A stretch of 64,000 bases of DNA from Granulicella sp. L60 (GTDB lineage Bacteria > Acidobacteriota > Terriglobia > Terriglobales > Acidobacteriaceae). The DNA lies in contig NZ_LMUR01000022.1 of assembly GCF_009765825.1 (NCBI RefSeq), forward strand, positions 628,302-692,301. Direction: 5' to 3'. Positions 16,635-25,929 of the stretch are shown one piece after another. The translations under genes and the position numbers were made by a program. The notes under the pieces are model-generated. The model made no database searches. It was given only the letters and a program-made list of their open reading frames with translations, and was not told the origin of the DNA. Numbering within the stretch: the first letter of the stretch is position 1; each line of letters begins with the position of its first letter.

Positions 16635-17448
16635 TTCAGACTACGCCTATCTGCGAGAGCTTGTGCTGGAGCAGTCTTCGAACCAGATTGATCCGTCGCG
16701 CAACGCTCTGTTCGATACGAGGTTGACGCCGATTGCGCGTATCTCGGGAGCATCGAACCTCGAGAGTTTTGTGGGCATGTTGAAGGCGGGGCGGCCGGCG
16801 CATCTTCATCGCGCGGTGGCGGAGGCCATGACGATTAATGAGACGAGCTTCTTTCGCGACGTGAAGCCGTACGATATGCTGCGCGCGGTGATTCTGCCGA
16901 GGCTGATCGAGCAGCGGATGAAGGAGCGGCGGCTGCGGATATGGAGCGCGGCGAGTTCGACCGGGCAGGAGGCTTACAGCATTGCAATGCTAATCGTGGA
17001 GCATTTTCCTGATATCGCGCACTGGGATGTGAAGATCATCGGAACCGATATCTCTCGACAGGTGTTGGAGTACGCGCAGAGGGGGAGATACAGGCGGCTA
17101 GAGGTTAATCGCGGGTTGCCAGCGCGGATGTTGCTGAAGTACTTTGTGCGCGATGGGGAGGAGTGGGAGGTGAGCGATAAAGTTCGATCGATGTGTGAGT
17201 TTCAGTATGCGAATCTTTGTGCGCCGCTGCCACGGTTGGCGGTGTTCGACCTTGTGATGCTGAGAAATGTGTTGTTGTATTTCTCGCAGAACGATCGGAC
17301 TCATCTCTTCGGCGATGTTCATCGGAAGATGAGTCCGAGTGGGTATCTTGTGTTGGGGAATGCGGAGCAAGCGGAGGACTCTACCGATCTGTTTGAAGTG
17401 GAGTTTGCGGCGAACTGCTATTTTTACCGGCCGGTGAACGGATCGTGA
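16621..17448 (+). CDS. cheR: Chemotaxis protein methyltransferase CheR
   Basis: A 275-residue SAM-dependent methyltransferase for receptor glutamates. The N-terminal helical domain is followed by INETSFFRD, the SAM site IWSAASSTGQEAYSIAM, the acidic IIGTDIS and the LRNVLLYFSQ motif, all typical of CheR. A GGGAGGTG ribosome site precedes the ATG within the end of cheB. It closes the che operon; no methyl-accepting receptor gene is present in the window, so the receptors must be encoded elsewhere. Confidence 0.95.
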   Translation: MACSDSDYAYLRELVLEQSSNQIDPSRNALFDTRLTPIARISGASNLESFVGMLKAGRPAHLHRAVAEAMTINETSFFRDVKPYDMLRAVILPRLIEQRMKERRLRIWSAASSTGQEAYSIAMLIVEHFPDIAHWDVKIIGTDISRQVLEYAQRGRYRRLEVNRGLPARMLLKYFVRDGEEWEVSDKVRSMCEFQYANLCAPLPRLAVFDLVMLRNVLLYFSQNDRTHLFGDVHRKMSPSGYLVLGNAEQAEDSTDLFEVEFAANCYFYRPVNGS

Positions 17449-17461
17449 TCTTTTTCGTGAG

Positions 17462-17500
17462 ATAGGAAGCCGGACATGGAAGGACCGGCTTGCATCCTAT
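17462..17500. repeat. Imperfect inverted repeat between cheR and lhr
   Basis: AAGCCGG (17467-17473) pairs with CCGGCTT (17485-17491), and outside these ATAGGA and TCCTAT (17495-17500) also pair with a small bulge. It begins 13 bases after the cheR stop and could be a terminator without a T-run or a processing hairpin. Confidence 0.4.
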
Positions 17501-17556
17501 ACTTATGCGGCTATGTGCGGGCTGTCTATGCATCCGGCTGCTGAGAGTATAGAGAG

Positions 17557-20500
17557 ATGATGCGGCGAAGTGCTTCCAGTTCGAAGAAAAAAATGAGTGC
17601 TGAGGGTGCTGGCTTGGTCGAGCCCCCACAGGATCTTGCGGCTGCGGGCAATGCGGCGTTGGCGCTGTTTCATCCGATTACGGCGAAGTGGTTTCGGGCG
17701 GTGTTCGATGGTCCGACTGCTCCGCAGGTGGAGGGGTGGCCGGCGATTGCGCGTGGAGAGTCGACGCTGATTCTTGCGCCGACTGGAACGGGCAAGACGC
17801 TGACGGCGTTTCTGTGGTGTCTCGATAAGCTGATGATGCGGACTGCACCTGAGCAGGGGCGTGGATGCCGGGTGGTGTATCTTTCGCCGCTGAAGGCGTT
17901 GGCTGCGGACGTGGAGCGTAACCTGCGTTCGCCGTTGGTAGGCATTGCGAATATGGCGAAGCGGGAGGGCATCGAGGTGCGGATGCCTGAGATCAGCGTA
18001 CGCACGGGGGATACGTCGCCGAAGGAGCGGGCGCGGTTCAAGAGGCATCCTGGGAACATCTTGATTACGACGCCGGAGAGTCTTTACTTGTTGCTGACGT
18101 CAGAGGCGGGCGAGGCGCTGCGGTCGGTGGAGACGGTGATCGTGGATGAGATTCACGCCCTTGTACCGAGTAAGCGCGGGGCACATATGGCGCTGTCGCT
18201 GGAGCGGCTAGAGGCACTGACGGGGAGAAAGTTGCAGCGAATCGGGCTCTCTGCGACGCAGAGACCGCTGGAAGAGGTGGCGCGGTTTCTGGGTGGTGCA
18301 GAGGCTTCGGAGTATGTAGGTGATATCGATACAAATGTGAGTCAGCAGTTGGAGGTCGAGGCGGAGACGAATAGCGTGCTGATGGAGGTTGCAGGGCGCG
18401 AGGGAAGCGCGGTTGAGAGTGGGGTAGGTGCGCCGCGGTTTCGGCCGGTAACGGTGGTGAATGCCGGAGCTAGGAAGTTGCTGGAGCTTACGGTGGAGGT
18501 TCCGGTTGAGGATATGGCGCGACTGGGGGAGATTCAGGAGCAGCCGAGTGGGCCAGCTTCGCAGGGGCCTAAGCGAACGTCCATCTGGCAGTCGATTCAT
18601 CCGCGGTTGCTGGAGATCATCCAGGGGCGGACGTCGACGCTGATCTTTGTGAATGCGCGGCGGGTGGCAGAGCGGCTTGCGGGGGCTTTGAACGAGCTTG
18701 CAGGAGAGCAGATTGCACGGGCGCACCATGGCTCGTTGGCGGCTACGCAGAGGACTGAGATTGAGGAGTTGTTGAAGGCTGGGAAGATCAAGGCGCTGGT
18801 GGCGACTTCGTCGTTGGAGCTTGGGATCGATATGGGGGCGATCGACCTGGTAATTCAGATTGAGGCTCCTCCAAGCGTGGCGAGTGGAATGCAGCGCATT
18901 GGAAGGGCGGGGCACCAGGTGGGTGCGCCTTCGCATGGAATTATCTTTCCGAAGTATCGGGCTGATCTGATTGCATGTGCAGCGGTGACGCGGGCGATGC
19001 ATGAAGGACATGTGGAGTCAACGCGGTTTTTGAGGAATCCGCTGGATGTGCTGGCGCAGCAGATGGTCGCGGTGATTGCGCATCCACCGTTGAACGTTGC
19101 GGATGCTGAGCGGCGAACGAAACATACGTCGGAAGAAGAGGAAAGCCCGGGGATTAGTTACGCCGCTCTGTTTGCACTGGTTCGGAGTGCGGCGCCGTTT
19201 GCGGGGTTGAGCCAGAGTGCGTTCGATGGTGTGCTGGATATGCTTGCGGGGCGGTATCCGTCGGACGAGTTTGCGGAGTTGCGGCCGCGGATTACGTGGG
19301 ACAGGACGAGGAACTGGATTACTCCGAGAGCGGGGGTGAAGCGAATTGCGATTCTGAATGGAGGGACGATTCCGGATCGCGGGACGTATGGAGTTTTTCT
19401 TGCAGGGCAGAGAAGCAAGCCGGTGCGGGTGGGTGAGCTGGATGAGGAGATGGTGTTCGAGAGCAGGACTGGCGACACGTTTATTCTGGGGGCGTCGGCG
19501 TGGCGGATCGATGAGATTACGCATGATCGCGTGTTGGTGACGCCGGCTCCGGGCGAGGCGGGGAAGATGCCGTTCTGGCATGGGGACCAGGCGGGAAGGC
19601 CGCTGGAGTTTGGACGGAGGATTGGCACGCTGGTTCGGGAGTTGCGGGACGCGCCGCGAAACGTTGCGGTGGCGAGACTGACGACGGAGCACGATTTGCA
19701 GCCGGGTGCGGCGGAGAATGTGCTGCGGTATCTGGCCGATCAGGAGCTCGCTACTGTTGTGGTTCCCGATGACCGAAATATTGTGATTGAGCGGGTGAGG
19801 GATGAGCTGGGCGACTGGCGCGTGTGTGTGCTGACGCCGTTTGGTAGCAGAGTGCATGCGCCGTGGGCGATGGCGGTGACGGCGAAGTTGCGTGCTGTGA
19901 GTGGGCAGGAGGTGGAGACGATGTGGTCGGAGGATGGCTTTGTGCTGCGCTTTCCTGAGACCGAGGAGGCTCCTGCTGTCGAGCCGATTTTGATGGAGGC
20001 GGAAGAGGCTGCGGAGCTGGTACTGCGACAGTTGGGATCGACTGCTTTATTTGCGGCAAAGTTTCGTGAGAGTGCGGCCAGGGCTTTGTTGCTGCCGAGA
20101 CGGCGGGCGGATGGGCGGACGCCGTTGTGGCAGCAGAGGAAGCGGGCGTATGACCTTTTGAGTGTGGCCAGTAGATATGCGAGCTTTCCGATTTTACTGG
20201 AGGCGTACCGCGAGTGTTTGCGGGATGTGTTTGATATGCCCGCTCTGATGGAGACGCTGCGGGGGATTGGGAGCCGGTCGTTGCGGGTGCATACGGTGGA
20301 TTCGCGGACGCCTTCGCCGTTTGCCTCGGCGTTGCTGTTCAGCTATGTGGCGAACTACATCTATGACGGTGATGCGCCGTTGGCGGAGAGGCGGGCGCAG
20401 GCGCTTTCGATCGATCAGGATCAACTGCGGGAGTTGATGGGGGATGCGGATCTTCGGGAGCTGCTGGACGTCCATGCGATTGAAGAGACGGAGGAGCAGT

Positions 20501-22407
20501 TGCAGTGCCTGGCGGAGACGTACCGTGCGCGAAACATGGATGGGGTGCATGATGTGTTGCTGCGGATCGGTGATTTGACTTGGGGAGAGTTGCGTCTGCG
20601 ATGTGTAACGGACGAGGTTGCAGATTCAGTGGTGAAGCTGATGCGGGCGCGGCGGGTGTTGGAGATTCAGATCGCGGGTGAGAGACGGGTGATTGCGGTG
20701 GAAGATTCGGCGCGATACCGGGATGCGCTGGGCGTGCCGTTGCCGCCGGGACTTCCTTCCGTTTTTTTGCAGGAGGTGCCGGATGCGGCGGTCGATCTGC
20801 TGCGGCGGTATGCGCGGACGCATGGGCCGTTTACGATACATGAGGCTGCGGTGCGGTTTGGCCTGCCGGTAGATGGCGTGGAGTCGGTGTTGCAGCGGCT
20901 TGTGCAGGCTGGAAGGATCGTTGAGGGAGGGTTTCGGCCGGGAGGTATTCACCGGGAGTGGTGCGATAACGAGGTGCTGCGGTCGATCCGGCGGCGGTCG
21001 TTGGCACGGCTGTGCAAGGAGGTTGAGCCGGTGGAGCAGAGGACGCTGGCGAGGCTGTTTACGCGTTGGCAGGGAGTGGTGCAGCCGAGGCGGGGGTTGG
21101 ATGCGCTGCTGGATGTGATCGAGAATCTACAGGGCGCGCCGCTGCCGGCTTCCATCTTGGAGAGGGAGATCTTGCCTGCGCGGCTGGTGGGGTATAAGGC
21201 ATCCGACTTGGATACGTTGATTGCTGCGGGTGAGGTGGTTTGGGTTGGGTTCGACCCGATTGGCGAGAGGGATGGCAGGATTGGGCTGTATCTTGCGGAG
21301 AAGCTGACGGCGCTTTGGCCGATCGCTCCTGCACAACCGGTCGAGCGGGCGTTGCGGGATGAGGCTGGAAAGATCATCGTCGCGTCGGTGGCTGAGGTTA
21401 GCAAAGAAGCGGAGATCGTTGAGTATCTGAAGGGACGCGGAGCTTCGTTTTTTCAGGACCTTCATGACGGTATAGGTGGCGGCTATCCGGGGGAGACGCT
21501 AGAGGCGTTATGGAATCTGGTTTGGAAGGGGATGCTGACTAACGATGGCATGGCTGCGCTGCGAGCGTATTGCGAGAGGCCTGCGGCTAGTGGGTCGCGG
21601 AAGCCGGCGCGGAGGGTGCATCAGCAGGCTGGAGGCTTTCGTTCGCGGCGGACGACTCCGCCGACGGCGCAGGGACGATGGGCGCTAAATGCGGCGGCGT
21701 TTATGACGGACCGATCGCCTACGGAGTGGAGTCACGCGATGGCGCAGCAGTTGTTGACGCGGTATGGATTGGTGTTTCGCGAGACGGCGCATGCGGAGAA
21801 CCTGCCGGGCGGGTTTTCGGCGATCTATGACGTGATGAAGGCTCTGGAGGAGAGTGGGAAGGTTCGGCGTGGATACTTTGCGGCGGATCTTGGGGCGACG
21901 CAGTTTGCGATGCCTGCGGCAGTGGATTTGTTGCGCACTCTGCGCGTGCCGCAGCAGGGAGACAATGGGGAGATGCTGCAGCTGGCGGCTACCGACCCGG
22001 CGAATCCATACGGCGCGTTGTTGCGTTGGCCGGCGGCTCCGGATGCAGGGTCGTCGCTGACAAGGAGTGTGGGGGCGAGGGTGATTCTTTGCGATGGGGC
22101 GGTGGTGGGCTATCTGCGGAGAGGGAATCCGAATCTGCAGGTATTTTTGCCGGAGGAGGAGCCGCAGATGTCGCAGGTGGCACGGAGTGTGGCGGAGTTT
22201 CTGGTGTCGCGGGTGCATGAGGATGAGGATGCGAGTGGTCGGGGTGGGATGTTGATCGCTTCTGTAAATGGTGTTGCGGTGGCGGAGCATTGGATGGCGC
22301 GGTTCTTGTTGGATGCGGGGTTTGCGGCGGGGGCGATGGGATTCAACGTGAGGCGCGGGTTGCCGCCGCTGCCGGGTGGGCGTGGCGAGGTGAGGGTGAA
22401 TGCCTGA
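17557..22407 (+). CDS. lhr: Lhr-type ATP-dependent DNA helicase
   Basis: A very large (1616-residue) superfamily 2 helicase. The core shows Walker A APTGTGKT near residue 77, motif II DEIH, motif III SAT, motif IV VNARRVAERL, and motifs V/VI with SSLELGIDMG and QRIGRAGH. Beyond about residue 450 come the Lhr winged-helix and beta-barrel domains, and the long C-terminal Lhr-CTD with its helix-turn-helix repeats. Length matches the full-size Lhr (about 1500 residues) rather than Lhr-Core. Its end overlaps the Nei-type glycosylase gene by 8 bases. The same pairing is known in mycobacteria (lhr next to nei2), supporting a joint role in DNA repair. Confidence 0.93.
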   Translation: MMRRSASSSKKKMSAEGAGLVEPPQDLAAAGNAALALFHPITAKWFRAVFDGPTAPQVEGWPAIARGESTLILAPTGTGKTLTAFLWCLDKLMMRTAPEQGRGCRVVYLSPLKALAADVERNLRSPLVGIANMAKREGIEVRMPEISVRTGDTSPKERARFKRHPGNILITTPESLYLLLTSEAGEALRSVETVIVDEIHALVPSKRGAHMALSLERLEALTGRKLQRIGLSATQRPLEEVARFLGGAEASEYVGDIDTNVSQQLEVEAETNSVLMEVAGREGSAVESGVGAPRFRPVTVVNAGARKLLELTVEVPVEDMARLGEIQEQPSGPASQGPKRTSIWQSIHPRLLEIIQGRTSTLIFVNARRVAERLAGALNELAGEQIARAHHGSLAATQRTEIEELLKAGKIKALVATSSLELGIDMGAIDLVIQIEAPPSVASGMQRIGRAGHQVGAPSHGIIFPKYRADLIACAAVTRAMHEGHVESTRFLRNPLDVLAQQMVAVIAHPPLNVADAERRTKHTSEEEESPGISYAALFALVRSAAPFAGLSQSAFDGVLDMLAGRYPSDEFAELRPRITWDRTRNWITPRAGVKRIAILNGGTIPDRGTYGVFLAGQRSKPVRVGELDEEMVFESRTGDTFILGASAWRIDEITHDRVLVTPAPGEAGKMPFWHGDQAGRPLEFGRRIGTLVRELRDAPRNVAVARLTTEHDLQPGAAENVLRYLADQELATVVVPDDRNIVIERVRDELGDWRVCVLTPFGSRVHAPWAMAVTAKLRAVSGQEVETMWSEDGFVLRFPETEEAPAVEPILMEAEEAAELVLRQLGSTALFAAKFRESAARALLLPRRRADGRTPLWQQRKRAYDLLSVASRYASFPILLEAYRECLRDVFDMPALMETLRGIGSRSLRVHTVDSRTPSPFASALLFSYVANYIYDGDAPLAERRAQALSIDQDQLRELMGDADLRELLDVHAIEETEEQLQCLAETYRARNMDGVHDVLLRIGDLTWGELRLRCVTDEVADSVVKLMRARRVLEIQIAGERRVIAVEDSARYRDALGVPLPPGLPSVFLQEVPDAAVDLLRRYARTHGPFTIHEAAVRFGLPVDGVESVLQRLVQAGRIVEGGFRPGGIHREWCDNEVLRSIRRRSLARLCKEVEPVEQRTLARLFTRWQGVVQPRRGLDALLDVIENLQGAPLPASILEREILPARLVGYKASDLDTLIAAGEVVWVGFDPIGERDGRIGLYLAEKLTALWPIAPAQPVERALRDEAGKIIVASVAEVSKEAEIVEYLKGRGASFFQDLHDGIGGGYPGETLEALWNLVWKGMLTNDGMAALRAYCERPAASGSRKPARRVHQQAGGFRSRRTTPPTAQGRWALNAAAFMTDRSPTEWSHAMAQQLLTRYGLVFRETAHAENLPGGFSAIYDVMKALEESGKVRRGYFAADLGATQFAMPAAVDLLRTLRVPQQGDNGEMLQLAATDPANPYGALLRWPAAPDAGSSLTRSVGARVILCDGAVVGYLRRGNPNLQVFLPEEEPQMSQVARSVAEFLVSRVHEDEDASGRGGMLIASVNGVAVAEHWMARFLLDAGFAAGAMGFNVRRGLPPLPGGRGEVRVNA

Positions 22408-23311
22408 AGGGGACACCATCTATCGGGCTGCGCGGGCGCTGCAGAAGGCTTTGGGTGGGAAGGTAGTAACCGGGTTTGAGACGGGGCTGGCTAAGTTGGC
22501 TCGGGTTAATGATGATTCTCCGCTGGTGGGTCGTGTGGTGGAGAAGGTGGAGTCGCGGGGCAAGTGGTGTTTGATTTTTTTCTCGGGCGATTTGATTCTG
22601 GTCACGCATATGTTGATGAGCGGAAGCTGGCATCTGTACCGCACGGGAGAGAAATGGTGGATGGGTCGCGAGAGGATGCGCGTGGTGATTCGCACGGCCG
22701 ATTGGGAGGCGGTGGGGTTCAATATTCCGGTGGCGGAGTTCCACACGGTGCGGTCGCTGGAGCGGAGTGATCAGGTGCCTAAGCTGGGGCCGGATATTCT
22801 TTCGGAGGAGTTTACTATTGGGCGCGGGGTGGAGCGGCTGGCTGCTTATGGGAGAGAGAATCCTGAGGCGGAGATTGCGGTGGTGTTGTTGAATCAGCGG
22901 GTGCTGGCGGGGCTAGGGAATGTTTATAAGAGCGAGGTTGCATTTGCCGCTGGAGTGAATCCATTTCGCGCGATGAGGACGATTACGCCGCGCGAGATGG
23001 AGGTGATGGTGGAGGTATCGCAGCGATACATGAAGGCGAATGTGGTGGATGGAGCGGGGGACGGGATTGTGACTTACTCGGGGAACCGCCGAACGACACA
23101 CTCGTCGAACCGGGAGGAGAGGCTTTGGGTGTATGGGCGGCAGGGGCAGGAGTGTAGACGGTGTGGGACGCTGGTGATGATGAGGAAGCAGGGAGTGCAG
23201 GCGCGGTCGACGTATTGGTGCCCGGAGTGTCAGCCGTGGGTTGGGATGGGTGAGACGGCTGCTCCGGTAGGGAAGACAGTAGTCACGCGGCGCGGGAAGA
23301 TTGGGTGCTAG
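22400..23311 (+). CDS. Fpg/Nei-family DNA glycosylase (Nei2-like)
   Basis: Begins MPEGDTIYR, with the catalytic N-terminal Pro and Glu of the family and the Nei-type Asp-Thr that separates it from Fpg. The helix-two-turn-helix region includes NQRVLAGLGNVYKSE, and a C-terminal zinc finger is visible as CRRCG and CPECQP. Length is 303 residues. It should excise oxidised pyrimidines and nick the abasic site. Overlap with lhr by 8 bases indicates coupled translation. It ends 12 bases from the convergent penicillin-binding protein gene. Confidence 0.92.
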   Translation: MPEGDTIYRAARALQKALGGKVVTGFETGLAKLARVNDDSPLVGRVVEKVESRGKWCLIFFSGDLILVTHMLMSGSWHLYRTGEKWWMGRERMRVVIRTADWEAVGFNIPVAEFHTVRSLERSDQVPKLGPDILSEEFTIGRGVERLAAYGRENPEAEIAVVLLNQRVLAGLGNVYKSEVAFAAGVNPFRAMRTITPREMEVMVEVSQRYMKANVVDGAGDGIVTYSGNRRTTHSSNREERLWVYGRQGQECRRCGTLVMMRKQGVQARSTYWCPECQPWVGMGETAAPVGKTVVTRRGKIGC

Positions 23312-23323
23312 CGGTAGAGCGAA

Positions 23324-25909
23324 TTATTGAGGTGGGGGCGCGGGTTGAGGCTGTTTGTCTTTGCCTCCGCCGAAGATCTTCTGCAGGAAGTTTTTCTTCT
23401 TTGGCTGGGCGGGTTGTGTTGCGTCGGGAGCGTTGCCGTCGGGGGGAGTGTTGGGCACGGTTCTAACGATGGGTGCGGCTGGAGTGGGCACGGATGGGTT
23501 GGTGTCCGGGGCGGATGGCTTGCTGCCTCCGATGCCGAAGATCTTCTGGATGAAGTTCTGCGGATTTTCGCCCATCTGGCTGCAGGTGTTGACAGGAGCG
23601 GTGCCGTCGAGGAAGGCGACATAGAAGCTGTTGCTGGGGCAGGTTGGGTCGGCGAGCAGGCTGCTGGGTTTGTCGATGCGGGCGACGGTGACGCCTTGTG
23701 GCGGGGTGAACGATTTCACGTCGGAGTACTGGGGGAGTTGGATGGCGCGCTTCATGAACTCAGCCCATATCGGAGCGGCGGCGTGTGCGCCTTCGATCTT
23801 GACGTCGGTGTAGTCGTCGTTGCCGACCCAGATGATGCAGATGAGGTTGGAGGTGTATCCGGCAAACCATGCGTCGTGGCTGGTGCCGGTCTTGCCAGCG
23901 CCAGGACCTACGAAGCCATGTTGGCGGACGGCTGCTGCGGTGCCGTAGGTCATCGCTCCTTCGAGTAGAGACTGGGTGAGGTACGCGGCGCGGGGATCCA
24001 TCACCTGCTTCGCCTCGGGGGAGAAGTCGGAGACGATATCGCCGTTGGGGTTGCGAACGGAGGCCAGCATCCAGGGAGTGAGGTGGACGCCGTTGTTTGC
24101 GAAGACGGTATAGGCGCCAGCCATATCGATCGGCGTGGCGTTGTAGGAGCCGAGGGAGACCGACGGTGTGCCGCGGGCGTTGGTGATGCCGGAGGCGCGG
24201 GCGAGGGCGGCGACGTTGTCAAAGCCGACCTTTTGGCCGAGCTCGATGGTGGCGTTGTTGAGCGAGTGGGCCAGTGCGTAGGCTGCGGTGACTTCGCCGC
24301 GGAAGTCACCTTTGAAGTTGTTGGGAGTGTAGGTCTGGCGACCGTTGTCGTAAGTGAAGGTGGTGGGCTCGTCTTCGAGTTGGGTGAGCGCGGTAAAGAC
24401 GCCGCTGTCGCCGAGCGACATGTTATTGAGGCTGGTGTTATAGGCCGCCGCGTAGACGAAGGGTTTGAAGATGGAGCCGGTCGGTCGCTCGGAGACGGCG
24501 TGGTTGAGCTGCGATACGCCGTAGTTGCGGCCGCCGACGAGAGCGAGGATCTGTCCGGTGTGCGGATTGATGGCGACGAGGGCGACCTGCGGATAGGTGA
24601 TGGGGCCGGGCTCTTCGCCCTTGGGGGTTTTGTGTTGCTTGCGGACGATCTCGTCCACGTTGCGCATGCCGACCTCGACGGCTTCGGAGGCGGCGCGCTG
24701 AAGGTCGGGGTCGAGCGAGGTATAGATGCGGAGGCTTTGGTGAGAGAGGTCCTGATCGCCGATGCGTTTGACGAGCTGATCGTGGACGAGATCGACGAAG
24801 TAGGGAGCTTCGCTGCCGTCGATATTGGGTGGTGCGAGGCGAAGGGGTTCGGCTTTGGCGCGGTTCGCTTCGCTCTCGGTGAGAGCGCCGGTCTCGACCA
24901 TAGAGTCTAGGACGAGGTTGCGACGTTCCATGGAACGCTCGGGGTGCCGGTAGGGGTTGAGGCGGCTGGGGGATTGAATGGTGCCGGCGAGGAGGGCGCA
25001 CTCGGCGGTGTCGAGCTGGGAGAGATTCTTGCCGAAGAAGGTCTGGGCGGCCTCGCCAAAGCCGTTGATGGCGTAGCTGCCGCGCTGGCCGAGGTTGATC
25101 TGGTTGGCATACATCTCGAAGATCTGCTTCTTGTTGAAGCGGGCTTCGAGCTGGAAGGTGATCATGATCTCGCGGAGCTTGCGCGTGATCTTTTTCTCCG
25201 GAGAGAGGAAGAAGCCGCGGGCCAGTTGCTGGGTGAGGGTGGAGCCGCCGCAGCTCATGTGGTGCGAGACGATGTCTTCGAAGCCGCACTTGGCGGTGCG
25301 GAGATAGTTGATGCCGCCGTGCTCGAAGAAGCTGCGGTCTTCGATGGCGATGACGGCCTGGACGAGGTGCGGGGGGATCTCGTTGTAGCTGACGAGGCGG
25401 CGCTTGGTGCGGTTCTTGTCTTCGGAGAGGGCGGTGATGAGCTGGGGCTCGAGCTCGTAGGCGCTGAGCGCGACGCCGTTTTCTGCGGTGATGCTTTGGA
25501 CGACCCCCCCCTCGGTGTTGATGGTTGCGCCGTCGGTGGTGTGGAAGCTCTCGGCGCCGGGCTTGATGAAGATGTTGTCGCCGTTGAGCTGGAAGGTACC
25601 GAGCTGTGGATTGGCGTTGTAGCCAGCGTGGCGGAGGTCGGTAGCGATGGCGGAGGCGGAGAGCTTCTGGCCGTCGCGGACCTCGCGCGGTGCCGCATAG
25701 ATCTGCGAGACGCTGGCGAAGATGGGGCCGGCGGCGAGGCGGTCGTCGACGACCTGCTGGTAGTGATAGTAGAAGTAGCCGAAGACAGAAGCGCCGATGA
25801 CCAGGACGGCAAGTGCCGCGATGAGTGCGACGCGCAGAAGTTTGGAATGAAAGCTCGAAGACTTCAGAGCGTTACGCGCGGTGTCGCCATATTTGAGTTT
25901 GACTGCCAA
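23324..25909 (-). CDS. Class A penicillin-binding protein (PBP1B-like)
   Basis: A bifunctional peptidoglycan glycosyltransferase/transpeptidase of 861 residues. It has one N-terminal transmembrane helix (about 25-50), a small domain resembling UB2H with QIYAAPREV, the GT51 domain with catalytic AIEDRSFFEHGG and GGSTLTQQLAR, and a transpeptidase with TGSIFKPF (Ser and Lys of SxxK), SLNN and KTGT. The tail after about 770 is rich in Pro, Ala and Lys and may be disordered. The opening with UB2H-like sequence favours PBP1B over PBP1A. It is transcribed after proS with a 20-base gap. Confidence 0.94.
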   Translation of the reverse strand: MAVKLKYGDTARNALKSSSFHSKLLRVALIAALAVLVIGASVFGYFYYHYQQVVDDRLAAGPIFASVSQIYAAPREVRDGQKLSASAIATDLRHAGYNANPQLGTFQLNGDNIFIKPGAESFHTTDGATINTEGGVVQSITAENGVALSAYELEPQLITALSEDKNRTKRRLVSYNEIPPHLVQAVIAIEDRSFFEHGGINYLRTAKCGFEDIVSHHMSCGGSTLTQQLARGFFLSPEKKITRKLREIMITFQLEARFNKKQIFEMYANQINLGQRGSYAINGFGEAAQTFFGKNLSQLDTAECALLAGTIQSPSRLNPYRHPERSMERRNLVLDSMVETGALTESEANRAKAEPLRLAPPNIDGSEAPYFVDLVHDQLVKRIGDQDLSHQSLRIYTSLDPDLQRAASEAVEVGMRNVDEIVRKQHKTPKGEEPGPITYPQVALVAINPHTGQILALVGGRNYGVSQLNHAVSERPTGSIFKPFVYAAAYNTSLNNMSLGDSGVFTALTQLEDEPTTFTYDNGRQTYTPNNFKGDFRGEVTAAYALAHSLNNATIELGQKVGFDNVAALARASGITNARGTPSVSLGSYNATPIDMAGAYTVFANNGVHLTPWMLASVRNPNGDIVSDFSPEAKQVMDPRAAYLTQSLLEGAMTYGTAAAVRQHGFVGPGAGKTGTSHDAWFAGYTSNLICIIWVGNDDYTDVKIEGAHAAAPIWAEFMKRAIQLPQYSDVKSFTPPQGVTVARIDKPSSLLADPTCPSNSFYVAFLDGTAPVNTCSQMGENPQNFIQKIFGIGGSKPSAPDTNPSVPTPAAPIVRTVPNTPPDGNAPDATQPAQPKKKNFLQKIFGGGKDKQPQPAPPPQ

Positions 25910-25929
25910 TGTTTGTCTTTCTTTGACGT

